Origin: Microbacterium sulfonylureivorans
GTDB lineage: Bacteria > Actinomycetota > Actinomycetes > Actinomycetales > Microbacteriaceae
Assembly (NCBI RefSeq): GCF_003999995.1
Contig: NZ_RJAD01000001.1
Location: 1,488,001 to 1,552,000, forward strand
DNA: 64,000 nt
Direction of reading: 5' to 3'
A program made the position numbers and the translations under genes. This document shows positions 44,534 through 53,389 of the stretch, piece after piece. Every line of letters begins with the position of its first letter. Position 1 is the stretch's first letter. The notes beneath the pieces were generated by a model. The model was given only the letters and a program-made list of their open reading frames with translations. It ran no database searches and was not told where the DNA came from.

Positions 44534-45883
44534 CTAGGGGGTCCCGAGTTCGGAGGGATGGGTGAGCCGCCACCACGCTGTCGGTGCGGCGATGCTCCCC
44601 TGGATCTCGATGTCGGCGGTCGCCGTGTGCGGGCCGGCCGTCCAGGTCACGGTCCCGATCACTTCGCCGTCCTCGTAAGCAGCCGGCGTGGCCGTCTTCA
44701 TCGTCACGGTGATGGGGGTGTCGGACCACGTGAATATCGACGCTCTCTCGCTCACGACCATCTCCGCGCTCGAGCCCCAGGGGGTCGTGTACGAGCCGAG
44801 CCGCTGACCCCGTTCGGCCAGCGGCACCTCGTGGAAGCCGGCGCGGACGCCGTCCAGCAGCGTGAGGACGTCACGATTCACGGACTCGCGGGAGGATGCG
44901 CCGAGCACCACGCCGATCACGCCGAGCGGCTCGGCGGCACCGACGTCGAGTGAGGCCGAATACAGAAGGTTGTAGCGGCCCGCGCCCAGGTTGCCGGTCT
45001 TGAGCCCCGTGATCCCACCGCTGCCCAGCAGGACGTTGGTGTTCGACATGGCACCCGGACCCGGCAGACCCAGCGACGGCGTCGCGACGATCCTCGCGAT
45101 CGTCGGCTCGGCGGCGGCGAGCTTTCCGATCGTGATGAGGTCGCGGGCCGTGCTCGTGTTCAGCGGGCTGATGCCCGTGGGCTCGACGATGGTGGTGCCG
45201 GTGAGCCCGTGGGCGGCGAGCCACTCGCGCGTCGCGCCGAGAAATGCCCACTGCGATCCGAATGCCCAGGTCGACACGGCCTCGGCGTAGTTGCTGGCCG
45301 ACGGGATCAGCATCGTCGAGAGGGCATCATGCTGCGACATCGCGCTGCCGGTGGGCATCTCGGCGATCGTGGCGCCCATGACGTAGTACTTGTCGTAGAG
45401 GTCGTGATCGGCCTTGCTGAACGTGATCGTGGGCCCCGGATCGGTGGCGTTCGCAAGTGGTCTCGCGTCGAGGATGACGAGCGCCGTGATCAGCTTGGTG
45501 ATGCTGGCGAGGGGGAGGGGCTCGTCCGTTCCGCTCGACGTCCAGATCTCGTCGGCGGTCGCACCGAGGTACGGGTCGGCGCCGGAGACGCTGATCGCCG
45601 AGGCATCCGCTTGCGGGAGGGGAAGGGCGGCTGCGGTGGTGGTAGGGATCGCGGGCTCGTGCGACGACTCGACGGGTGCGGCGATCGGAGCGGTCAGCGC
45701 CCAGCCCGAGTAGCCGCCGACCACCGCGAGTACGACGGCCGTCACGATCGCGGTGATCATGAGACCCCGCCGCCGGCGGGCGCGCCGGATCTTCGGGGTG
45801 CGGCGAGGGGAGAACTCGCGTTCGTCGCTCATGAGCTCTGCGAGCTCGGTGAGCTCATCGGGCGAGTCCTGTTGCGTCGTCAT
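44534..45883 (-). CDS. S11-family D-alanyl-D-alanine carboxypeptidase
   Basis: A 449-residue penicillin-binding protein of the DacA/S11 group. A cytoplasmic N-terminus (1-45) and one membrane helix (about 46-68) precede the catalytic domain: SITK (SXXK), PSASNYAE (SXN) and LKTGNLG (KTG). A beta-rich domain follows. It trims peptidoglycan stem peptides outside the membrane. The start at 45883 has GAGG about 10 nt upstream. The region 45884-46094 holds nothing recognisable. Confidence 0.88.
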   Translation of the reverse strand: MTTQQDSPDELTELAELMSDEREFSPRRTPKIRRARRRRGLMITAIVTAVVLAVVGGYSGWALTAPIAAPVESSHEPAIPTTTAAALPLPQADASAISVSGADPYLGATADEIWTSSGTDEPLPLASITKLITALVILDARPLANATDPGPTITFSKADHDLYDKYYVMGATIAEMPTGSAMSQHDALSTMLIPSASNYAEAVSTWAFGSQWAFLGATREWLAAHGLTGTTIVEPTGISPLNTSTARDLITIGKLAAAEPTIARIVATPSLGLPGPGAMSNTNVLLGSGGITGLKTGNLGAGRYNLLYSASLDVGAAEPLGVIGVVLGASSRESVNRDVLTLLDGVRAGFHEVPLAERGQRLGSYTTPWGSSAEMVVSERASIFTWSDTPITVTMKTATPAAYEDGEVIGTVTWTAGPHTATADIEIQGSIAAPTAWWRLTHPSELGTP

Positions 45884-46094
45884 CGTGCGGCGCCCTCGCC
45901 GAGTGCGATGCGACGGAATGCGGTGAAGCCGCGCGCGGTGCGCCGCAGGGTCGACGGACCGGTGACACCACGCATGCCGCCACACTCTCATGACGGGGTG
46001 CTCGGAAGAGGTGATTACGGCCAGCTGTGGAGAAACCGGAGGGAACCCGGCGGACGGCGCGGGCGATGTCGGGGAGGAGGAGTCCCGTTCCCGG

Positions 46095-46646
46095 TCAGCC
46101 CGGCGCGGTCGCCGAAGCGATGCCGTCGTTCGGATGGCGGGCGTATGCCATGACCCTCGCGGTCGAGCCGCGCAGTCCCGCGAGGGCGATGCCGGTGGCA
46201 GCCCACATGTCTCCCTCGGCGACCCGGGTGGACGGACGGAGCGTGACATGCGGGCGGTAGCCGTCACGCCAATAGCCGGGCGCGTCGGCGACGAATCCCG
46301 GCAATGACTCGATCCGGTCGGCGAGGCCGTGGTGCAGAGCAACGATCGCGGTGGATCGAACGAGCTGCACGGGGATGTTCCGATCGGGCCCGAAGAGGGC
46401 GCCGCCGGCGAACTCCACGAGGAGCGGTCCCGCGGGCCGGCACGCGCGCAGCACGGCGTCGATGAGGCACGCGACGGGCACGTCCAGGGCGAAGTTCGAC
46501 GCGAGCGTCACGTGCTCGGGCCACGCGCTCCGATCGAATGTCGTCCCGACCGCAAGGGGCTCGAACAGAGCGACGACGACCCACCGGGCGCCGGCCGACG
46601 GTCGAGTATCGCCGGCCCCCGGCGCCGAGTCGGAGTCGCGGGTCAC
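46095..46646 (-). CDS. 2H phosphoesterase (2'-5' RNA ligase-like)
   Basis: A 183-residue protein with two HxTx motifs, WPEHVTLASNF and YRPHVTLRPS, the catalytic pair of the 2H phosphodiesterase/LigT superfamily. The biological substrate is unknown. GTG 46646 overlaps the stop of the upstream membrane-protein gene by four bases (GTGA), so they are coupled. Confidence 0.75.
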   Translation of the reverse strand: MTRDSDSAPGAGDTRPSAGARWVVVALFEPLAVGTTFDRSAWPEHVTLASNFALDVPVACLIDAVLRACRPAGPLLVEFAGGALFGPDRNIPVQLVRSTAIVALHHGLADRIESLPGFVADAPGYWRDGYRPHVTLRPSTRVAEGDMWAATGIALAGLRGSTARVMAYARHPNDGIASATAPG

Positions 46647-46846
46647 TGCACTCTGCGGCGTCGCCGGGCGATCGCGATGCCGATCAGAACGAGCCCCACC
46701 ACGAGGACGATCGGACCGACGATCGCCCACAGGGGCGAGCCGCTCATCACCGAACCCCGAAGCACATCGAGACCTTGCAGCGTCCACACCAGACCGACGG
46801 CGCTCAGAATGATGCCGGGCACGAGGAACGGCCAGATTCGCTTCAC
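46643..46846 (-). CDS. Small two-helix membrane protein
   Basis: A 67-residue protein with two helices and a basic end (ARRRRRVQ). GTG 46846 is chosen because TAGGGT is 7 nt upstream (46859-46854); GTG 46855 is an alternative start, lying next to the preceding stop. Function unknown; it is coupled to the 2H phosphoesterase gene. Confidence 0.6.
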   Translation of the reverse strand: MKRIWPFLVPGIILSAVGLVWTLQGLDVLRGSVMSGSPLWAIVGPIVLVVGLVLIGIAIARRRRRVQ

Positions 46847-46856
46847 GGGCCTCACC

Positions 46857-47678
46857 CTAGTTCGACGTCTCGTCGTCCGTCATCTGGGCGAGCCGCTGAA
46901 CCTGCCAGTCGTGCACGTCGGTCAGCCACTCGAGCGGCGCCGACGGACCGATGCGCGGGTCGTCGGGTTCGTCGCCGTCGCGGAGGGCCTCCACATACGC
47001 GCGATCCAGGTCGATGCGTGAGCGCAGCTGCGCGCCGTCGCCGACGGAGCCGTGACCGGGGATGACGGCATCCACATCGCCGGCCACCCCGTCGAACAGC
47101 CGCAGCGCCGCCAGGTAGTCGTCGATCGGGTTCTCGGCCCGAAGGTCGAGGAACGGCATCAGGATGTCGGAGAGCATGTCGCCGGCGACGAGGACGCCGC
47201 TCTCCTCGACCAGCAGCGCCGCATGGCCCGGCGCGTGGGCCCGATGCTCGAGGATCCGGACCCGGGGCCCGTCCCACGGCACCTGCACCGCTCCGGCCGG
47301 CAGGCCGGTGATCTGGCCGAGCAGCTCCATGGGGATCTCGTCGGCGTGCTCCGGCGGCAGCCCGTCGGCGACGAGGTCCCTCCAGTCCGCGTGCGAGAAC
47401 AGCTCGTCCATCGCGGCCGCACAGGGGGCCGTGCCGTAACGGGGCGCGTCGCCGAACCTCGCGTGCCACAGCACGTGGTCCCAATCGGGATGCGTCGAGA
47501 AGCCGGCGACGACGGTCAGGTTCCGCTCGCGCAGGTCGTCGGCAAGGTCCGCCAGCTCGTCGCGGGTGATCCCAGGGTCGATGAGCAGGACGCCGGTGCG
47601 GCCCTCCACGACCACGGAATTGCTCTGGATGAACGCGCTCTCGTGGACGAGAACGCCCTCCGCGACCTGCTTCAGCAT
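46857..47678 (-). CDS. MBL-fold metallo-hydrolase
   Basis: A 273-residue metallo-beta-lactamase-fold protein with metal motifs FSTHPDWDHVLW (HxDxDH), APGHA and IPGHGS. The substrate is unknown. Start ATG 47678 has GGAGGGA upstream. It lies 64 bp after a siderophore-interacting protein gene on the same strand. An open frame continuing upstream is only a shadow. Confidence 0.87.
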   Translation of the reverse strand: MLKQVAEGVLVHESAFIQSNSVVVEGRTGVLLIDPGITRDELADLADDLRERNLTVVAGFSTHPDWDHVLWHARFGDAPRYGTAPCAAAMDELFSHADWRDLVADGLPPEHADEIPMELLGQITGLPAGAVQVPWDGPRVRILEHRAHAPGHAALLVEESGVLVAGDMLSDILMPFLDLRAENPIDDYLAALRLFDGVAGDVDAVIPGHGSVGDGAQLRSRIDLDRAYVEALRDGDEPDDPRIGPSAPLEWLTDVHDWQVQRLAQMTDDETSN

Positions 47679-47742
47679 GTGACGTCCCTCCGTCGACGAG
47701 CCAGCGCGGCGCACGTCAGCAGGTACGCCGTCGTGACGCGGC

Positions 47743-48615
47743 TCATGCGCGGGCCTCCGCGGTCGCCTGCGACTTCGGGGTGGGGGACGCCGCCCCCACA
47801 CGCCAGTAGCCGCAGAAGCTGACGAGATCCTTCGAGACGCCGCGCTCGGCGACGAGGTGGCGCCGCGCCTCGGTCGGGAGCGCCTGCTCGCCCACGATGT
47901 AGGCGTGGAACGGGTCATCCGGCAGCGACGCCTCGCGCAGCGCCTGCAGCGCGAGAGCTCCCGGCTTGACGTCGGGGTCGCGGACGATCCAGCGCACGGT
48001 GATGCCGGCGGGATGCTCGAACTCGAGGGCGTCCTCGGCCGACGGCACCTCGACGATCGCGAGACCCGAGGTGTGCGACGGAAGCGAGGCGCACACCGCG
48101 GCGACCGCGGGGAGCCCGGTCTCGTCGGCGACGAGCACGACCCGGTCGGTGCCGCGCTCCGGATTGAACGCGAGCCCCTCGTCGATGAGCACGACGCTCT
48201 CGCCCGAGGCGCACGTCTCTGCCCACCGGGACGCCGGACCCGCTGTGCCGTCTTCGGCCGAGCCGTGGAGGACGAAGTCCACGTCGAGCTCGGCATCCGA
48301 CTCCGCCGTCGCCGGACGGAACGCGCGCACCGAGTAGTTGCGCATCACGGGACGGACGCCGTCGGGGATCCGCAGGTACTTCAGGTAGCCGAACAGCTTG
48401 TTCGCCTTCGCGGGCAGCCGGTCGAGCCCCTCGTCGCCGCCCAGTGGCAGGAAGATGCGGAACCACTGGTCGAATCCCATCGGACGGAACGCGTCGATCT
48501 CACCTCCGCCGAGGGTGACGCGCATCCAGTGAGGCGCGATCCGCTCGCGGCGCAGGACGGTCAGGTGCACGAGTCCCTGGGTCTCGGGCTTCACGAGTCT
48601 GCTGGCGAGGGCCAT
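47743..48615 (-). CDS. Siderophore-interacting FAD protein (ViuB-like)
   Basis: A 290-residue ferric-siderophore reductase-type protein. The FAD-binding motif is MRNYSVRAFRP, and the C-terminal NAD-binding part has VGEQALPTEARRHLVAERG and CGYWRVG. It releases iron from chelates in the cytosol. ATG 48615 has GGAGAAAT upstream. It lies just downstream of the ECF transporter genes, linking them to iron. Confidence 0.9.
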   Translation of the reverse strand: MALASRLVKPETQGLVHLTVLRRERIAPHWMRVTLGGGEIDAFRPMGFDQWFRIFLPLGGDEGLDRLPAKANKLFGYLKYLRIPDGVRPVMRNYSVRAFRPATAESDAELDVDFVLHGSAEDGTAGPASRWAETCASGESVVLIDEGLAFNPERGTDRVVLVADETGLPAVAAVCASLPSHTSGLAIVEVPSAEDALEFEHPAGITVRWIVRDPDVKPGALALQALREASLPDDPFHAYIVGEQALPTEARRHLVAERGVSKDLVSFCGYWRVGAASPTPKSQATAEARA

Positions 48616-48651
48616 CGATTTCTCCGTCGGTCGATCGGTTCGGGGCGCGGA

Positions 48652-49500
48652 CTAGGCAAGGCCCCACGGGAAGAAGATCCAGAAGACGACGGCCGAGACC
48701 GTCAGAAACAGCACGATGAACACCACGTCGCGCACCCGGAACGGCACGATGTGCCGCTCGGTGCGGTCGGGGTGGGCGCCGAACGCGCGGGCGTCCATCG
48801 CGAGGGCGACGCGCTCGGCGTGACGGATCGCGCCGGCCATGAGCGGCACGATGTAGCCGAACCAGCGCGCGATCGCCGCGAAGGGACCGCGTCCGCCGTG
48901 GGCGCCGCGCACGCGGTGCGCCTGACGGATGACCTCGAGCTCGTGCCCGAACCGCGGCACGAACCGGAACGCCGCGAGGGCGGTGTAGCCGATGCGGTAC
49001 GGCACGCGCAGCTGCTGCACGGTCGACCGCACGAGGTCGGGGCCGGTCGTCGACAGGCCCACGATGAGCGTCAGGGCGACGATCGCGGCGATGCGCAGGC
49101 CGGTGGCGAGACCGATCGCGAGGGCTCCGCCGTACAGGGTCCACGAGCCGATCTGCCACACGATCACGGACTGGTCGACGCGCGAGGCATCCGTCCACAG
49201 CGAGAAGCCGATGCCGATGATCGCCGCCGCGATCGGCAGCGCGACCAGGATCGCGATGAGGCGCCGCGTGAAGCTCACGCCGATCAGCAGGACGACGTAG
49301 CTCAGCAGGAGGAACGCGAGCGGGGTCGCGGCATCCCGCACGAACACCAGCAGCACCATCGCGGGAAGCGGCGCGGCGAGCTTCGCGAGCGGGTTGATCC
49401 CGTAAAGGAACCGCATCGGCGACGCCGGGACGCGCGGGGCGTACGGGTCGGCCGTCGAATGCAGGCCCTGTGCCGCCGTGATGGGGCCGGTCGCGGTCAT
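48652..49500 (-). CDS. ecfT: ECF transporter T component
   Basis: A 282-residue EcfT/CbiQ-type membrane scaffold coupling ATPases to the substrate-binding S protein. It has about six helices and the coupling motif MDARAFGA (the usual A-R-G/A signature). It overlaps the ATPase gene by four bases (ATGA at 49497-49500). Confidence 0.9.
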   Translation of the reverse strand: MTATGPITAAQGLHSTADPYAPRVPASPMRFLYGINPLAKLAAPLPAMVLLVFVRDAATPLAFLLLSYVVLLIGVSFTRRLIAILVALPIAAAIIGIGFSLWTDASRVDQSVIVWQIGSWTLYGGALAIGLATGLRIAAIVALTLIVGLSTTGPDLVRSTVQQLRVPYRIGYTALAAFRFVPRFGHELEVIRQAHRVRGAHGGRGPFAAIARWFGYIVPLMAGAIRHAERVALAMDARAFGAHPDRTERHIVPFRVRDVVFIVLFLTVSAVVFWIFFPWGLA

Positions 49501-51269
49501 GCCGATCCTCCGACGCCGTCGGGAAGATCGGCGAGGCGCGCGACACCCGAGAGCTCGGGATGCCCCTCCATGCCGTGCAGCGCTCGCCGGAGCGGCGGCA
49601 GCCGCAGGCCGGCGCGCTCGATCAGCTCGGTGTCGCCGAACACCTCGGGAGTCGGTCCGGCGGCGAGCACGCGTCCGTCCGCGAGGACGATCGTGCGATG
49701 CGTGTACTCGGTCACGAGCTGCATGTCGTGGGTGACGACGACGACGGTGGTGCCCTCGGCGTTCAGCTCGCCCAGCAGCTTCAGCAGCTCGTCGGCGCGG
49801 GCGCGATCCTGCCCGAACGTCGGCTCGTCGAGCACCAGCACCGGTGCGCCGGCGACGAGAGCGGTGCCTACCGAGAGGCGCCGCTTCTGCCCGCCCGACA
49901 GCAGGAACGGATGGGCGCCGGCCCTGCTGTCGAGCCCGAAGCGCTCGAGCAGGGCGACGGTGCGGATTCGGACTTCATCGTCGGACAGGTGCTGCCGCCG
50001 AAGGCCGTGCGCGATCTCGTCGAACACCGTGTGCGCGATGAACTGGTGCTCGGGGTTCTGGAACACGAAACCGATCCGCGACGACAGCGTGCGGGCGTCG
50101 GAGCGTCCGACGTCGAGTCCCCCGACGTGCACGCTGCCCTTCGGCGGCGGCACGACGCCCGCGAGCGCCTGGATGAGGGTCGTCTTGCCTGCGCCGTTGG
50201 CGCCGACGACCGCGACGAACTCGCCCTCGGCGATGTCGAGGTCGATGCCGTGCAGCACCTCGGTCCGCCCGCGGCGGAGGGTGAGGCCGCGCACCGTGAT
50301 GAGGGGAGCGGATGCCTCGGCCCGGGAGGATGCGTCGCGCGGCGCTCGCTCGACCACTGAAGGGGGCGCGGCAGGGAGCCCCTCGAGGGCCGCGCGCAGT
50401 TCGTCGGGCGTGAGGGGCAGCGGATCGAGGGCGTACCCGGCGCGGCGGAGGCGCAGCGCGGCGATCGCCGAGACCGGCAGCCACACGCCCATCGCGTGGA
50501 GCTCGTCGGCGCGGCGGCGCAGCACGTCGTCGACGGTGCCGTCGGCGGCCAGCCGGCCGTCCTGGTCGAGCACCACGACGCGGTCGACGAAGCCGACGGC
50601 GGCGTCGAGATTGTGCTCGACGAGCAGGATCGCACGGTCGCCCGACGAGACGAGCTCGGCGAGGGCGGCGTACACCTCCTCGATCCCGCGCGGGTCGAGG
50701 TTCGCGGTCGGCTCGTCGAGCACGAGCAGCGGCGAGCCCATCGCGAGGGCGCACGCGATGGCGAGACGCTGTCGCCCGCCGCCCGACAGCCGGTCGGGAT
50801 TCTCGGAGCGACGCTCCCACAGCCCGACGCGGCGCAGCGCGGCCTCGGCGCGCGCGAGCACCTCGGCCACCGGCATCCGGAGGTTCTCGGGGCCGAAGGC
50901 CACCTCGTCGAGCAGGGTTCCCGTCACGAGCTGTGCGTCGGGATCCTGGAACACCATCGCGACCCGCGTGCTGAGCTCGGCGACCGTCGTCGCGACGGTG
51001 TCGACTCCGGCGACCTCGACCGTGCCGTCGACGTCAGCGGGGACCGCGTGCGGGATCAGCCCGTTCAGCGCGAGCGTGAGCGTGGACTTGCCCGACCCGC
51101 TCGGCCCGAGCAGCAGCACGACCTCGCCCGCGGCGATGTCGAAGGTGACGGATGCCGGAGCCGCCGTCGTCTCGCCGTCATGCGTGATCGCCAGATCGCG
51201 GACCCTCACCAGGGGCACGCCGGCTTCCGCCGCGAGCGCGGCGGAAGGGTCGCGCTCGGGTGCGGTCAC
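49497..51269 (-). CDS. ECF transporter fused double ATPase
   Basis: A 590-residue protein with two ABC domains: the first with GPSGSGKST, LSGGGRQRL and VLDEPTANLD; the second with GANGAGKTT, LSGGQKRRL and VLDEPTFGQD. This fused A-A' form is typical of YkoD-like ECF systems. GTG 51269 has AGGAAG upstream; a probable iron-regulated promoter lies directly before it. Confidence 0.92.
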   Translation of the reverse strand: MTAPERDPSAALAAEAGVPLVRVRDLAITHDGETTAAPASVTFDIAAGEVVLLLGPSGSGKSTLTLALNGLIPHAVPADVDGTVEVAGVDTVATTVAELSTRVAMVFQDPDAQLVTGTLLDEVAFGPENLRMPVAEVLARAEAALRRVGLWERRSENPDRLSGGGRQRLAIACALAMGSPLLVLDEPTANLDPRGIEEVYAALAELVSSGDRAILLVEHNLDAAVGFVDRVVVLDQDGRLAADGTVDDVLRRRADELHAMGVWLPVSAIAALRLRRAGYALDPLPLTPDELRAALEGLPAAPPSVVERAPRDASSRAEASAPLITVRGLTLRRGRTEVLHGIDLDIAEGEFVAVVGANGAGKTTLIQALAGVVPPPKGSVHVGGLDVGRSDARTLSSRIGFVFQNPEHQFIAHTVFDEIAHGLRRQHLSDDEVRIRTVALLERFGLDSRAGAHPFLLSGGQKRRLSVGTALVAGAPVLVLDEPTFGQDRARADELLKLLGELNAEGTTVVVVTHDMQLVTEYTHRTIVLADGRVLAAGPTPEVFGDTELIERAGLRLPPLRRALHGMEGHPELSGVARLADLPDGVGGSA

Positions 51270-51287
51270 GGGGCTTCCTGGCTGGAG

Positions 51288-51321
51288 TGAGCTAAGTGTC
51301 TCCTAACTTAGCCGACCCTAA
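51288..51321 (-). promoter_or_regulatory. Overlapping DtxR/IdeR-like iron boxes
   Basis: On the minus strand, TTAGGGTCGGCTAAGTTAG (51321-51303) matches the 19-bp DtxR box at 14 positions, and TTAGGAGACACTTAGCTCA (51306-51288) overlaps it by four bases. An alternative reading is a GCTAAGT-N8-ACTTAGC dyad (51291-51312). It is directly upstream of the A-A' gene. Confidence 0.5.
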
Positions 51322-51333
51322 CCGAGGCCGCGC

Positions 51334-51885
51334 TCAGTGCGCTCGACGCCGCGGGACGCCGGCCCGACGCAGAGCACGGCCGATTGCGAGACCGACGGCC
51401 GTCCACAGCACCGGGCCGATGACGAACAGCGCGACGTAGACGATCTGCGCCCACAGCGGGAATCGCGCTGCGTCGGCGGCGAACCAGATCGCCGCCGCGA
51501 TGACGACGCCGATGATCACCGCCGAGAGGAAGAACCGCCACGGCTCCCATCTGCGGTAGCGGGATGCCGCGGCGATGAGCTCCTGCAGGCCGCCGATGAG
51601 CAGTGCGGTTCCGACGTAGCGGCCGATCCACACCGGAACGACGGCGCTCGCGACGAGGGCCGCGATGAGGTGGGTGATCAGCGCGACCCAGGGCGCGCGC
51701 AGCAGCTCCTGCGCGATGACGCCGGGGAGGACGTGGACGCCGAGCACGAGTCCGTACAGGATCGGCACCGCGGCGGAGACAGGCGCGCTGATCGCGCCGG
51801 CACCGGCCTGAAGCACGCCCGCGGCGACGCCGATCGCCGCGCACGTGAGCAGAACGCTCGTCGAGAGTCGGGAAGCGGCAGCCAC
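51334..51885 (-). CDS. ECF transporter S component (YkoE-like)
   Basis: A 183-residue membrane protein of about six helices (GVAAGVLQAGAG, GVIAQELLRAPWVAL, GTALLIGGLQELIAAASRYRR), matching the YkoE-type substrate-binding component. YkoE in Bacillus is linked to thiamine precursors, but here the neighbouring siderophore protein and iron box point to an iron chelate. GTG 51885 has TACTCT exactly 6 nt upstream, leaderless. It precedes the A-A' gene, so the S gene may be constitutive and the rest iron-controlled. Confidence 0.75.
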   Translation of the reverse strand: MAAASRLSTSVLLTCAAIGVAAGVLQAGAGAISAPVSAAVPILYGLVLGVHVLPGVIAQELLRAPWVALITHLIAALVASAVVPVWIGRYVGTALLIGGLQELIAAASRYRRWEPWRFFLSAVIIGVVIAAAIWFAADAARFPLWAQIVYVALFVIGPVLWTAVGLAIGRALRRAGVPRRRAH

Positions 51886-51935
51886 CTGCCAAGAGTACTG
51901 TCCGCGCGGACGCGTCCCGCCCGTGGTCCGGGTCG

Positions 51936-52922
51936 TCAGAGCCGCCGGCGACGCCGTGTGAGGCGTACCGCAGGCAGTGGCGGCGCCGGGATCCGCTCGT
52001 CGCCGTGATCCACGACCCGGCCGAACCTCTCGCCGCCCGCTTCCCACGCGTCGCGCGCCTCGACGATGTCCTCGTGCGTGCGGCCCACGAAGTTCCACCA
52101 CATCACGATGTCGTCCTCGAAGGGCTCGCCACCGAGGAGGAACAGTGTCGCGCCGGATTCGCTGGAGACCTCCACGCCCTCTCGGCCGATCCCGAGGTAC
52201 AGCAGATGCTCACTGTCCACGGCGGTCGCGGCATCCGGCCCCGTGTGAACGGCCAGATCGCCATCGATCCCGACGACGGCGTGCTCCCACGCCGGATCGA
52301 GCGGCAGGCGCAATCGCGATCCGGCGGACACGCGGATCTCGGCACCCACGATCGGGGTGTAGGTCGTGGCGGGCGATGAGACGCCGGCGAAGTCGCCGAG
52401 CACGACGGCCGCCGCCCCCGGTGGACCAGACACGGAGGGCAGCTCCACCACCGGCAGCTCCGGATGCTGCTCGAACGCCGGAGCGCCGTGCCGACGCGAC
52501 TCGGGCAGGGCGACCCACAGCTGCAGGGCGTCGAGGGGCGCGGCATCCTCGCCCACCGAGTACTCGGAGTGCGAGATGCCCGCGCCGCTCGTCATGAGGT
52601 TGAGCGCACCGCGGCGCACCGTGACGTCGCTGCCGACCGAGTCGCGGTGGCGCACGTCTCCGGCGAACGGCCAGGTCACTGTCTGCAGCCCGATGTGCGG
52701 ATGCGGCTCGACGCGCATGCGCGCGACCTGCGGCCCGAACCGGTCGAGGAAGCACCAGGCCCCGACGAGCGGAAGGTCGCGCTGGGGCAGAGCGCGCCGC
52801 ACCGACATCGCCCGGACGCCGCCCAGGGGAACCTCGCGGGCCTCGAGCAGCAGAGCGCGAGGTCCGTCGCAGTCGGCGGATGCCTCGGTCGCGACCGCGT
52901 CGTCGGTGTCGAGCCTCGTCAT
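51936..52922 (-). CDS. Pirin-family protein
   Basis: A 328-residue bicupin of the pirin family. The metal-binding N-terminal cupin shows EPHPHIGLQTVTW and the following TSGAGISHSEY motif. Bacterial pirins can be quercetinases or regulators. It follows a GNAT gene by 10 bp on the same strand, so they are probably one operon. Confidence 0.9.
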   Translation of the reverse strand: MTRLDTDDAVATEASADCDGPRALLLEAREVPLGGVRAMSVRRALPQRDLPLVGAWCFLDRFGPQVARMRVEPHPHIGLQTVTWPFAGDVRHRDSVGSDVTVRRGALNLMTSGAGISHSEYSVGEDAAPLDALQLWVALPESRRHGAPAFEQHPELPVVELPSVSGPPGAAAVVLGDFAGVSSPATTYTPIVGAEIRVSAGSRLRLPLDPAWEHAVVGIDGDLAVHTGPDAATAVDSEHLLYLGIGREGVEVSSESGATLFLLGGEPFEDDIVMWWNFVGRTHEDIVEARDAWEAGGERFGRVVDHGDERIPAPPLPAVRLTRRRRRL

Positions 52923-52932
52923 CGCGGACCCG

Positions 52933-53253
52933 TCACTCGGGGCGGGCGTGAGACGGCCACTCGACCGTCAGGCCGGGCACGTCGTTCTCGTGGAGGTACT
53001 TCGCCACCACCGGGCAGTGCGGCACGACGGTCTCGCCCCGGCGGGCCGAGTCCGCCATCGCCTCGGCCACGACCTTCTGGGCGAGGCCGCGGCCGCGGAA
53101 GGCCGGGTCGACCTCGGTGTGGGGATAGAGGTAGCGCCCGAGCCGATCCACCCTGAACTGGGTGAATCCTGCGAGGATGTCGCCCACGTGGATCTCGTAG
53201 CGGCGGTCCTCGTCGTTGCGCACGACGGTGATCTCATCTGTGGAGGCGGGCAT
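52933..53253 (-). CDS. Small GNAT acetyltransferase (YjdJ-like)
   Basis: A 106-residue short GNAT with TEVDPAFRGRGLAQKVV and a late CPVVAKYLHEN motif typical of the YjdJ/GATase-like subgroup. ATG 53253 is preferred because AAAGGA is about 5-6 nt upstream; ATG 53259 is an alternative. The substrate is unknown. Confidence 0.82.
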   Translation of the reverse strand: MPASTDEITVVRNDEDRRYEIHVGDILAGFTQFRVDRLGRYLYPHTEVDPAFRGRGLAQKVVAEAMADSARRGETVVPHCPVVAKYLHENDVPGLTVEWPSHARPE

Positions 53254-53389
53254 CGGCATCCTTTCGTCGTCATTGTCAACGTAGGCGCCGGTGCAGGTGT
53301 TCCGCCAGCGCGGGTCCGGCGAGGCTCACGGCCTGGGTGAACGACATCGAAGGCGGGGCCGCTCGCCGTCGGCCTGGCAGACTCGGGGC

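Noticed and set aside
51270..51333. TPP riboswitch before the ECF ATPase gene
   Set aside because: The gap is only 64 bp and lacks the thi-box sequence; iron-box-like dyads fit better.
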